From Anaerolineales bacterium (GTDB lineage: Bacteria > Chloroflexota > Anaerolineae > Anaerolineales > DRMV01): 11,396 nucleotides of DNA. This document shows, piece after piece, positions 1 through 6,264 of the stretch. Under the pieces are notes generated by a model, which worked only from the letters and a program-made list of their open reading frames with translations, was not told where the DNA came from and did not search any database. The stretch is from the NCBI GenBank assembly GCA_026991215.1, contig JALXBY010000328.1, positions 1-11,396 of the forward strand, written 5' to 3'. The position numbers and the translations under genes were made by a program. Position 1 is the first letter of the stretch, and each line of letters begins with the position of its first letter.

Positions 1-80
1 CCCACCAACCAACAACCAACGACCATCGACCATCGACCAACGACCATCGACCAACGACCATCGACCATCGACGAACGACG
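1..80. repeat. Heptamer tandem repeat tract (GACCAWC family)
   Basis: From base 7 to about 80 the sequence reads in exact 7-base register: AACCAAC twice (7-20), seven GACCATC or GACCAAC units (21-69), then GACGAAC (70-76) and a partial unit. Bases 1-6 look like a decayed continuation, so the tract may begin outside the window. It is non-coding and lies just beyond the terminator of the leftward lipoprotein gene. A second tract with the related core GACCACT lies at 6167-6222. Its function is unknown. The regular period is seen directly; membership of a genome-wide heptamer family is inferred. Confidence 0.85.
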
Positions 81-82
81 AA

Positions 83-125
83 AAAGAGCCGAGGCGGCCC
101 GCTATTCGGACCGCCTCGGCTCTTT
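83..125 (-). terminator. Rho-independent terminator of the amino-acid-binding protein gene
   Basis: A perfect 15-bp stem is formed by 83-97 and 111-125, with a 13-base loop. Read on the minus strand, the 3' arm runs into five T residues (85-81), giving a GC-rich hairpin with a U-tract. It begins 21 bases after the stop of the leftward lipoprotein gene. The plus-strand side ends only in TTT, so the structure acts mainly on leftward transcription. It implies that the binding-protein mRNA is monocistronic. Confidence 0.92.
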
Positions 126-145
126 CTACTGCACCGGGCCTGGGT

Positions 146-1288
146 TTAGCGGAAGGGCGGCGCGTACAGCAGCCCGCCGTCGATGTAGGAGGCGTTCAGG
201 CCCCGGGGCAGGTTGAAGGGCGTGCCGGGGCCCAGGTTGCGGTCGTAAATCTCCGCGTAGTTGCCCACCATCTTGATGATGTTGTAGGCCCAGTCGTTGC
301 TCAGGCCCAGTTTCTGGCCCATTTCGCCTTCCACGCCCAGGATGCGCTTGACCTCGGGGTTCTTGGTCTCGGCCTTGACCTGGTCCACGTTCTGGCTGGT
401 GATGCCGTACTCTTCGGCCGCGAAGGTGGCGAACACGGTCCACTGCACGATGTCGAACCACTGGTCATCGCCGTGGCGCACCACGGGACCCAGAGGCTCT
501 TTGGAGATGGTCTCTTCCAGAATCACGTGGGCATCGGGCTCTTTGAGCACGGCCTTGCGGGAGACCAGACCGGACTTGTCGGTGGTCACCGCGTCGCAGG
601 TGCCCTCTTCATAGGCGGCGAAGACCTGGTCCGCGGTCTCGAACACCACGGGTTCGTATTCCAGCCCCCGGGCCGCCATGACGTCGGCCAGGTTGAGTTC
701 GGTGGTGGTGCCGGTGGCCACACAGATGCGGGCACCGTTCAGGTCCTCGATTTTCTCGATGCCGCTATCCTTGGGCACCATGAAGCCCTGGCCGTCGTAG
801 AAGGTGGTGGCCACGAAGTTGGCCCCCAGTTCCGCGTCGCGGGTCAGGGTCCAGGTGGTGTTGCGGATGAGCACGTCGATTTCGCCCGTCTGCAGCGCGG
901 TGAAGCGCTCCTTCGCGGTCAGGGGCCGGTATTCGACCTTTTCGGGGTCGCCGAAGATGGCCGCAGCCAGGGCGCGGCAGAAGTCCACGTCGAAGCCAGA
1001 CCACTTGCCTTCCTTATCAACGTAGGAGAAGCCGGGCAACTGGCCGTTGACGCCGCAGATGATGTAGCCCCGTTCCTGGACGGCCTTGAGGGTCGCGCCG
1101 TAGCCCTGGGGCACGGCCGGGCCGGCCTGTTGCTCACCGCCCTGGGCCGGCACTTCCACGGTCACGACCACGGTCTTGACCACTTCTCGGGTTTCCCCGC
1201 CCGCCGGTTGGCTTTGCTGGCAGGCGGCCAGCACCATGAGGGCCAGCAGGCTGACCACGAACAGCCAGAAGGTCCGCTTTCGTAGCAT
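146..1288 (-). CDS. aapJ: Amino-acid ABC transporter substrate-binding lipoprotein, AapJ/BztA type
   Basis: This is an extracytoplasmic receptor that would hand amino acids to an ABC importer. The 380-residue product opens with a basic n-region, a hydrophobic stretch and the lipobox LAAC, placing the lipid-modified cysteine at residue 23. A Val/Glu/Gln-rich linker (about 24-62) tethers a family-3 solute-binding domain (about 66-350). Features typical of AapJ/BztA are KWSGFDVDF (95-103), RNTTWTL (142-148), YDGQGFMV (164-171) and the C-terminal GLNxxxxxGGLLYAPPFR segment. The linker makes it somewhat longer than usual AapJ. The ATG has AGGAGG six bases upstream. No permease or ATPase gene for this importer lies in the window, and a terminator follows at once, so its partners must be encoded elsewhere. 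The family is secure. The broad L-amino-acid specificity is taken from the family and not shown here. Confidence 0.92.
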   Translation of the reverse strand: MLRKRTFWLFVVSLLALMVLAACQQSQPAGGETREVVKTVVVTVEVPAQGGEQQAGPAVPQGYGATLKAVQERGYIICGVNGQLPGFSYVDKEGKWSGFDVDFCRALAAAIFGDPEKVEYRPLTAKERFTALQTGEIDVLIRNTTWTLTRDAELGANFVATTFYDGQGFMVPKDSGIEKIEDLNGARICVATGTTTELNLADVMAARGLEYEPVVFETADQVFAAYEEGTCDAVTTDKSGLVSRKAVLKEPDAHVILEETISKEPLGPVVRHGDDQWFDIVQWTVFATFAAEEYGITSQNVDQVKAETKNPEVKRILGVEGEMGQKLGLSNDWAYNIIKMVGNYAEIYDRNLGPGTPFNLPRGLNASYIDGGLLYAPPFR

Positions 1289-1333
1289 CTCATTCCTCCT
1301 TCCTCAAAAAGTTTGTACGAAGGGCGTGGCGCA

Positions 1334-1363
1334 ATTATAGGGGAGGGGTCGGGCCTTTGGCAA
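1334..1363 (-). promoter_or_regulatory. Sigma-70-type promoter of the amino-acid-binding protein gene
   Basis: On the minus strand TTGCCA (1363-1358) is followed after 18 bases by a perfect TATAAT (1339-1334). The predicted transcript start near 1327 leaves a leader of about 40 bases before the ATG at 1288. It stands back to back with the marR promoter. Confidence 0.8.
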
Positions 1364-1388
1364 GCGCGAAACCACCGCGCCCTTGCCA
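1358..1388. promoter_or_regulatory. Candidate operator: inverted repeat joining the two divergent -35 boxes
   Basis: TGGCAAG (1358-1364) and CTTGCCA (1382-1388) are exact reverse complements. They are flanked inward by GCGCG-like sequence on each side, giving an imperfect 31-base inverted repeat. Each arm contains the -35 hexamer of one of the divergent promoters. MarR-family proteins bind inverted repeats as dimers and often repress their own divergent promoters. A MarR-type gene starts 62 bases to the right, so it is a natural candidate ligand. The symmetry is seen. The regulatory role is inferred, because two TTGCCA -35 boxes facing outward create part of the symmetry by themselves. Confidence 0.5.
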
Positions 1389-1411
1389 GCATTTGTTTGG
1401 CGTCGTACAAT
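1383..1411 (+). promoter_or_regulatory. Sigma-70-type promoter of the marR-exporter operon
   Basis: TTGCCA (1383-1388), a 17-base spacer and TACAAT (1406-1411) make a good vegetative promoter. The predicted start near 1418 leaves a leader of about 32 bases before the ATG at 1450. No other convincing promoter is seen in front of the four genes that follow, so it probably drives the whole operon to 6161. Confidence 0.75.
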
Positions 1412-1449
1412 TGGCCCTCGTGAACCCAAAGCAGGGAGCATGTCGTTTC

Positions 1450-2007
1450 ATGGAACCCTGGGAGCACTGGTCCCAGACCCTGCGCCAGTGGGCCAACAGC
1501 CTGGGGGTGGAGGACATCACCGGCGCGGAAATCGCCCGGCTGGTGCATGTGGTGGCCGTGGCCTATCAGCGGGCCATGCGCGCCCGGCCGGAAATGGCCA
1601 ACCTCAGCCAACCCCGGTTCCGGTTGTTGCTTTACATCTTCTTCCTCAGCCAGGGGCCTTATCCCCACGGGGTGCCTTTTGAGGCCCTGCGCCGGATGCG
1701 GGGCATCACCAAAGGCACCCTGAGCGCCCTGCTCCAGGCCCTGGAAAGGGAAGGGTGGGTGCAGCGCGTGCCCGACCCAGAAGACGGCCGGCGCATCCGC
1801 ATCCTGCCGACGGCCCAGACCCTGGAGGCCATCGCCGCACGCGCGCCGGCCCATTTCGCGTTCTTCAACCGCCTGGCTTCGGCGCTGAGCCAGGAAGAAC
1901 GGCAGAACCTGATTCACCTGTTGCAGAAACTATACGCCGGGCTACAGCAGCACCTGGAAGCCGAAACCCATCCCCCAGCGTCCATGGATACCCCCTCGGA
2001 AGCATGA
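1450..2007 (+). CDS. MarR-family winged-helix transcriptional regulator
   Basis: This is a cytoplasmic DNA-binding protein of 185 residues, likely dimeric, and probably a repressor of the exporter operon it heads. N-terminal helices (about 3-65) lead to a winged helix-turn-helix. The putative recognition helix is at about 87-101 (TKGTLSALLQALEREG), followed by the wing with PDPEDGRR (108-115) and C-terminal dimerisation helices (about 120-170). The charged wing followed by helix is the usual MarR pattern. The chosen ATG has AGGGAG at 1433-1438, 11 bases upstream, which is rather far. An in-frame GTG at 1420 sits almost on the predicted transcript start and would add 10 residues. The reading frame is open back to 1357, inside the promoter, so that longer form is unlikely. 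The ligand is unknown. The family call is good; its exact targets are inferred from position. Confidence 0.85.
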   Translation: MEPWEHWSQTLRQWANSLGVEDITGAEIARLVHVVAVAYQRAMRARPEMANLSQPRFRLLLYIFFLSQGPYPHGVPFEALRRMRGITKGTLSALLQALEREGWVQRVPDPEDGRRIRILPTAQTLEAIAARAPAHFAFFNRLASALSQEERQNLIHLLQKLYAGLQQHLEAETHPPASMDTPSEA

Positions 2008-2021
2008 TGGGAGGGAACGCC

Positions 2022-3263
2022 ATGCGCGGCCGCGTCCTTGTCTTCCTTGTTCTTGCCTTGCTCCTGGGGGCCGGTGTGTACCTGTGGCGCAGTTCCCGGT
2101 CCCCGGCGGGCGCAGAAGACCGCACCGCCGGCTTTGCCCTGCTCCGGGCCTGGCGCCAGACCCCTGCGGCCCCTGTGTGGAAGACCGAGCCCGCCCGCCG
2201 CGGCCGCCTGCAGGCCACCATCTCGGCCACCGGCGAGGTGGCCTCGGCCAGGTCCACCGTGCTCTTCTGGCAGACTTCGGGCCTGGTGGCCGAAACGGTC
2301 CAGGTTGGGGACAGGGTGCAGCGGGGGGACGTGCTGGCCCGGCTGGACCCCGACACCCTGCCCCAGGCCCTTTTGAGCGCCCAGGCCCAGCTCCTGCAAC
2401 TGGAACAGCAGATGGAGCAACTCCGCCTCATCGGTGAGGCCCGGGCCTACGACGATTACGCCCAGGCCCGCTATCAGGAAGACCGGGCCCGTAAGAATCT
2501 GGAAAGCCTCTACGACAAAATCGCGGATGGCGAGGCCGTCAGTGAAATCACCCTGGAGCGCTACAAAAGCGCGTACGCCCTGGCCCAAAAGCAGCGGGCC
2601 TATGCCGAACAGGTCTATCAACAATGGAAGGAAGGCAACCCCCCGGAACTGGCCCAATTGGAAGCGCAGATCCGGGCTCTCAAAGCCCAACTGTCCACCG
2701 CGACCCTGACCGCGCCCTTCACCGGCACCGTGACCCAGGTCTACACCGAAGCCGGCACCTGGGTACAGCCCGGGATGCAAGCCCTGCGCCTGGACGATAC
2801 CCGGACGCTTTACGTCCTGGTCGGCGTCAACGAGTTCGACGCGCCCCAGGTGCAGCCGGAGCTGGAGGCGGAAATCACCTTCGACGGCATCCCCTACACC
2901 ACCTATAACGGCGTGGTGGAACGGGTAGACCCCGTGGCCACGGTCAACCCCCGGTCCGGCATCACCGAGTTCCGGGTACGCATCCGGCTGACCAATGCCG
3001 ACGAGCGGCTGCGGCTGGGCATGAACGCCGCGGTGACCATCTACGGCCCGGTGGTGGAAGACGCGCTGCTGGTACCGGCCCGGGCCGTGCGGGTCATCGA
3101 AGGCCAGCCCACGGTGTACGTACTGCGCGGGGGCCAGCCCACTCCGGTCGCGGTCCGCCTGGGCCTGAGTGGGGAGACCTACGTCCAGATTCTGGACGGC
3201 GAACTCCAGGAAGGGGACCCCGTGGTGCTCAATCCCCCAACCGAGAACCCCTTCGGGCCGTGA
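2022..3263 (+). CDS. MacA/YknX-like membrane fusion (adaptor) protein of an ABC exporter
   Basis: This is the accessory protein of a MacB-type exporter. It is anchored in the cytoplasmic membrane with its bulk outside, and links to or stimulates the permease. The 413 residues comprise an N-terminal anchor helix (about 4-22), a first half-lipoyl segment (about 67-110, with GEV and GDxVxxGDxLARLD), a helical hairpin/coiled-coil region (about 111-226), the second half-lipoyl segment (about 227-258, APFTGTVTQV then GTWVQPG), a beta-barrel (about 262-342) and a membrane-proximal domain (about 345-405, LLVPARAV). ATG 2022 has GGGAGGG six bases before it. In-frame ATGs at 2004 and 2007 overlap or touch the marR stop but have no such site. 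The gene lies 14 bases after marR and 33 before the ATPase. No TolC-type gene is near, which fits a single-membrane cell. Confidence 0.88.
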   Translation: MRGRVLVFLVLALLLGAGVYLWRSSRSPAGAEDRTAGFALLRAWRQTPAAPVWKTEPARRGRLQATISATGEVASARSTVLFWQTSGLVAETVQVGDRVQRGDVLARLDPDTLPQALLSAQAQLLQLEQQMEQLRLIGEARAYDDYAQARYQEDRARKNLESLYDKIADGEAVSEITLERYKSAYALAQKQRAYAEQVYQQWKEGNPPELAQLEAQIRALKAQLSTATLTAPFTGTVTQVYTEAGTWVQPGMQALRLDDTRTLYVLVGVNEFDAPQVQPELEAEITFDGIPYTTYNGVVERVDPVATVNPRSGITEFRVRIRLTNADERLRLGMNAAVTIYGPVVEDALLVPARAVRVIEGQPTVYVLRGGQPTPVAVRLGLSGETYVQILDGELQEGDPVVLNPPTENPFGP

Positions 3264-3296
3264 TTTTTCGGACATTCCCCTGGCTTGAGGGCACCG

Positions 3297-4007
3297 ATGA
3301 ACCAGACCCGGAACGACCAACCGGTCATCGAAGCGCGGGAGTTGGTGAAAATTTACACCCTGGGCCGGGACGTCCAGGTCCCGGCGTTGCGGGGGGTGAG
3401 TTTTCGCATCTATCCAGGGGAAGCCGTGGCCATCATGGGCCCTTCGGGTTCCGGCAAGTCCACCCTGATGCACATCCTCGGCTGCCTGGATAAGCCCACC
3501 TCCGGGGAGTACTACCTGGACGGCCAGAAGGTCTCGGAAATGAACGACGACCAACTGGCCTACGTACGGAACCGGAAAATCGGGTTCGTGTTCCAAGCCT
3601 TCAACCTGCTCCCCCGGCTGACCGCGCTGGAAAACGTGGCCCTGCCCCTGCGCTATGCCGGGCAGTGGCGGGGCATCCACCGCCGGGCACGGGAGATGCT
3701 GGAACGGGTCGGCCTGGGGGAGCGACTCCATCACCGGCCCAACGAACTCTCTGGCGGGCAGCAGCAGCGGGTGGCCATCGCGCGTGCTTTGGTCAACAAC
3801 CCGGCCATCATCCTGGCCGATGAACCCACGGGCAACCTGGATACCAAGACCGGCCAGGAGATCCTCGACCTGCTGCTGCAGTTGAACCGGGAGCAGGGCG
3901 TCACCTTAGTGGTGGTCACCCATGACCCTGAAGTCGCGCAGCGGATGTCCAGGATTCTCCTGCTGCGGGATGGGCTTCTGGTTGGGGAACAGGCAGGCCA
4001 AAGGTAA
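3297..4007 (+). CDS. ABC exporter ATPase subunit, LolD/MacB/YknY type
   Basis: This cytoplasmic ATPase powers the adjacent permease. The 236 residues hold every motif of an intact nucleotide-binding domain: Walker A GPSGSGKS (48-55), Q-loop Gln100 in FVFQAFNLLP, signature LSGGQQQR (151-158), Walker B IILADEP (171-177), D-loop NLD (180-182) and H-loop His209. The FQAFNLLP and ADEPTGNLD sequences are hallmarks of the MacB/LolD/FtsE group, as opposed to importer ATPases. ATG 3297 was chosen because GAGGG lies five bases before it. An in-frame TTG at 3285 would overlap that ribosome site. The permease follows 20 bases downstream. As in Gram-positive YknY/YknZ, ATPase and permease are separate proteins here, unlike the fused E. 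coli MacB. The substrate cannot be read from this subunit. Confidence 0.93.
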   Translation: MNQTRNDQPVIEARELVKIYTLGRDVQVPALRGVSFRIYPGEAVAIMGPSGSGKSTLMHILGCLDKPTSGEYYLDGQKVSEMNDDQLAYVRNRKIGFVFQAFNLLPRLTALENVALPLRYAGQWRGIHRRAREMLERVGLGERLHHRPNELSGGQQQRVAIARALVNNPAIILADEPTGNLDTKTGQEILDLLLQLNREQGVTLVVVTHDPEVAQRMSRILLLRDGLLVGEQAGQR

Positions 4008-4027
4008 ATGGTGCAGGAGGTGCCCCC

Positions 4028-5269
4028 ATGTTGAGCACCTTCATCCTGGCGGTGAGCGAAGCAGCACGGAGCCTGCTGGCCAACAAACTCCGTTCGTTTC
4101 TGACCGTGCTTGGCATCATCATCGGTGTGGCCGCGGTGATTGCGCTGCTGGCCCTGGGCCGGGGCGCGCAGAAAATCATCACGGAGAACATCGAATCCTT
4201 GGGGACCAACCTGCTCTTCGTGGCCGCAGGCAACCCACAACGGGAAGTGCAACTCAGTGTGCCCCCCATTACCCTGCAAGATGCCTACGCCCTCCGGGAC
4301 CCGGTTCTGGCGCCGTCCATCCAGTACGTCGCGCCCACGCTGCAGCGTTCGGTCCGGGCCCGCGCGGGGAACAAGAGTCACATCACCACCTTGGTGGCCA
4401 CCACACCGGAGTACACCATCGTGCGCAAGTACGGCCTGCTGGAAGGCCAGTTCTTCACCCAGGAGCACCTGCTTTCCCAGGCCAGCGTCGCGGTCATCGG
4501 CCCGGACCTGGCCAAAATCCTTTTTGGCCGGGATACCGATGTGGTCGGCGAACGGTTGTTCATCGCCAACCGGCCCTTCCGGGTCATCGGCGTGCTGGAG
4601 TACCGGGGGTCCGGCGGCTTCGGGCAGAACCTGGACGACCGCGTCGTCATCCCCTTGAGCACCGCGTACGCCCGGCTGTACCCCCAAGATAGGGGCAAGG
4701 TGGATGTGCTTCTGGTGTCCGCGGTCTCGCCGGACCACATCGAAAGCGCCAAGGAGGAAATTCGGCAGATTTTGCGGCTGCGGCGACGCCTGCGTCCCGG
4801 TCAGGAAGACGACTTCGTCATCTTCACCCAGCAGCAGTTCCTGCAAATCTTCCGCAGCATCACCGGGGTGCTGACCGTGTTCCTGGGGGGCATCGCGGGA
4901 ATTTCCCTTTTGGTGGGCGGCATTGGCATCATGAACATCATGTTGGTTTCGGTGACCGAACGGACGCGGGAAATCGGACTGCGGAAGGCCCTGGGCGCGC
5001 GCAAGCGGGATATCCGCATCCAGTTCCTGGTGGAATCCGTAACCCTGAGCCTGGTGGGGGGCTTGATGGGCATCCTGGTGGGCTGGGGCATCGCCAAAGG
5101 GGTGGAACTCATTGCCGCCCGGTTCGACACGGACCTGCCGGCCGTGGTCACCCTGCAGGCGGTGCTTCTGGCAACGTTGTTTTCGGCCGCGGTGGGCGTG
5201 TTCTTTGGCTTCTACCCGGCCAACCGGGCCGCGAACCTGGAACCTGTGGAGGCCCTGCGCTATGAGTAA
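4028..5269 (+). CDS. MacB/FtsX-type ABC exporter permease
   Basis: This is the integral membrane partner of the preceding ATPase. The 413 residues follow the MacB plan. A first helix (about 23-45, after LLANKLRSFLTVLGIIIGV) is followed by a large extracytoplasmic MacB periplasmic core domain (about 46-275). Three C-terminal helices then form the FtsX domain (about 278-307, 335-360 and 375-397). The cytoplasmic loop between the second and third helices carries ERTREIGLRKALGAR (311-325), the conserved ATPase-contacting segment of this family, and the end reads PANRAANLEPVEALRYE. AGGAGG stands seven bases before the ATG. The last 8 bases overlap the following lipoprotein gene. MacB-type systems move substrates across or within the extracytoplasmic space by a mechanotransmission mechanism. 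Antibiotics, peptides, lipids or lipoproteins are all possible substrates, and the sequence does not choose between them. Confidence 0.92.
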   Translation: MLSTFILAVSEAARSLLANKLRSFLTVLGIIIGVAAVIALLALGRGAQKIITENIESLGTNLLFVAAGNPQREVQLSVPPITLQDAYALRDPVLAPSIQYVAPTLQRSVRARAGNKSHITTLVATTPEYTIVRKYGLLEGQFFTQEHLLSQASVAVIGPDLAKILFGRDTDVVGERLFIANRPFRVIGVLEYRGSGGFGQNLDDRVVIPLSTAYARLYPQDRGKVDVLLVSAVSPDHIESAKEEIRQILRLRRRLRPGQEDDFVIFTQQQFLQIFRSITGVLTVFLGGIAGISLLVGGIGIMNIMLVSVTERTREIGLRKALGARKRDIRIQFLVESVTLSLVGGLMGILVGWGIAKGVELIAARFDTDLPAVVTLQAVLLATLFSAAVGVFFGFYPANRAANLEPVEALRYE

Positions 5270-6161
5270 ACCTGTGCGCTGGGTGTTGGTGCTGGCCGCG
5301 GTGACGGTCTGGCTCGCGGGGTGCGCAGGCGGCCCGGCTTCCCCCACAAGGACCGCGGACACCCTGCCCCTGACCCTGACCGCATACGTGGCCGGGATAC
5401 GGGCAGCCCGCACGGCCACCGCACAAGCCCGGCCCACGGCCACACCAACACCCGTGCCTACGGCCACCGCGACGGCGACCACAACGCCATCCCCCCAGCC
5501 CACCACGACGCCCTCACCGGCCGCGTTGCTGGCCGAGGTGCGGGGCAATCTCTTCTGCCGCCAGGGACCGGCACCGTACTACCGGGCGGTGGCGGTGTTG
5601 CGTCCGGGGCAGCAGGTCCCCGTGGTGGCCTACAACCCCGTGTACTATGCCTACGTGGTGCTGCAGATGCCCAACGGCGCCCAGTGCTGGGCCTGGACCC
5701 GATGGCTGCGCCTGCCGGCAGGGGAAGAGGCGCTGCGCGCACTGCCCGTGGTGACCCCGCCGCCGCCCCCGGCCGCGGCCTTTGCCTACCCCCGGCAGAA
5801 CCCGGTCATGCTCCCCTTCTGCCCCACGCTGGGCAGCCCGGCCCTGCAGGTGCAGATAACCAACCGGGGCTGGAAGCCCCTGGCCTCCCTGGAGGCGGAA
5901 ATCACCGTGTTGGAGACCGGGGCCCGGTACCGGACCGTGTTCCCCAACGGCGTGCCCACCTGTACCCAGGTGCTGGACCACATCCAGCCTGGGGGGACGG
6001 TGACCGTGGCCCTGCGCACGCGCGAGAACCTGCTGGAAAAGCGGGTACGGCTGTTCGTGAAGATGTGCACCCGGCCCGGCTTCCAGGGCGAATGCGCAGC
6101 CTACGCAGTGTACTGGACCATCCCCAAACCCCGCCCGATTTTCCCCATTCCTGGACCATAA
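5262..6161 (+). CDS. SH3-domain (SH3b-like) lipoprotein coupled to the exporter operon
   Basis: This is a 299-residue surface lipoprotein of unknown role. The signal peptide ends in the lipobox LAGC with Cys21. A Thr/Ala/Pro-rich linker (about 30-88) leads to a bacterial SH3-like domain (about 90-151, starting EVRGNLFCRQGPAPYY and ending WAWTRWLRL). A Pro-rich hinge (about 162-171) precedes an unrecognised C-terminal domain (about 180-285) with an Ig-like look (LQVQITNRGWKPL ... GGTVTVALRT). Beyond the lipid cysteine there are six more, at 99, 142, 187, 234, 269 and 278, enough for three disulfides, as expected outside the membrane. Its ATG lies inside the end of the permease gene, with GGAGG nine bases upstream, so translation is probably coupled. 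SH3b domains often bind cell-wall peptides; that role is inference here. It is the last gene of the operon and no terminator follows it. Confidence 0.8.
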   Translation: MSKPVRWVLVLAAVTVWLAGCAGGPASPTRTADTLPLTLTAYVAGIRAARTATAQARPTATPTPVPTATATATTTPSPQPTTTPSPAALLAEVRGNLFCRQGPAPYYRAVAVLRPGQQVPVVAYNPVYYAYVVLQMPNGAQCWAWTRWLRLPAGEEALRALPVVTPPPPPAAAFAYPRQNPVMLPFCPTLGSPALQVQITNRGWKPLASLEAEITVLETGARYRTVFPNGVPTCTQVLDHIQPGGTVTVALRTRENLLEKRVRLFVKMCTRPGFQGECAAYAVYWTIPKPRPIFPIPGP

Positions 6162-6166
6162 CCCTT

Positions 6167-6222
6167 CACTGACCACTGACCACTGACCACTGACCACTGT
6201 CCACTGTCCACTGTCCACTGTC
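6167..6222. repeat. Heptamer tandem repeat, 4 x CACTGAC then 4 x CACTGTC
   Basis: Four exact CACTGAC units (6167-6194) are followed by four exact CACTGTC units (6195-6222), then a truncated CACC. The tract starts 6 bases after the lipoprotein stop and ends 36 bases before the ftsZ -10 box. In another phase the first half reads GACCACT, sharing the GACCA core and the 7-base period of the tract at 1-80. It has no self-complementarity, so it is not a terminator. Eight perfect copies in two homogeneous blocks suggest recent expansion by slippage. Confidence 0.95.
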
Positions 6223-6255
6223 CACCTAAAATCGGCCACGACCCGCGCGCTTGTG

Positions 6256-6264
6256 TGGTAAAAT
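6256..6264 (+). promoter_or_regulatory. Extended -10 promoter of ftsZ
   Basis: TGG directly before TAAAAT (6259-6264) gives an extended -10 element (TGnTAAAAT). At the expected -35 position (about 6236-6241) the sequence is CCACGA, a poor match, as is common for extended -10 promoters. The predicted start near 6271 leaves a leader of about 18 bases that carries the AGGAGGT ribosome site of ftsZ. A second TAAAAT lies at 6227-6232, also without a clear -35 box. Confidence 0.6.

Noticed and set aside
1..80. Possible CRISPR array
   Set aside because: The units are 7 bases long with no spacers, so this is a simple tandem repeat.
83..125. Possible attC or attachment site
   Set aside because: The perfect GC-rich stem, T-tract and position just after a stop codon are fully explained by a rho-independent terminator. 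No integrase is nearby.
473..1285. 270-codon plus-strand frame opposite the amino-acid-binding protein gene
   Set aside because: The minus-strand gene has promoter, ribosome site, lipobox and terminator. The plus-strand product is Gly/His-rich with no features.
3285..3296. TTG start for the ATPase
   Set aside because: It would place the GAGGG ribosome site inside the gene. ATG 3297 has that site at the normal distance and starts the usual N-terminus of the family.
1914..3734. Long open frame of 606 codons on the minus strand opposite the adaptor and ATPase genes
   Set aside because: It is antisense to two genes with clear family motifs. Its translation is rich in Gly, Pro, His and Gln with no domain, which is the usual shadow in GC-rich codon-biased DNA.
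3731..5548. Long open frame of 605 codons on the minus strand opposite the permease
   Set aside because: It covers a well-supported permease with a ribosome site. The antisense product is low-complexity at its start and shows no recognisable motif.
6167..6222. Possible terminator of the exporter operon
   Set aside because: The heptamers are not self-complementary and there is no T-run after them.
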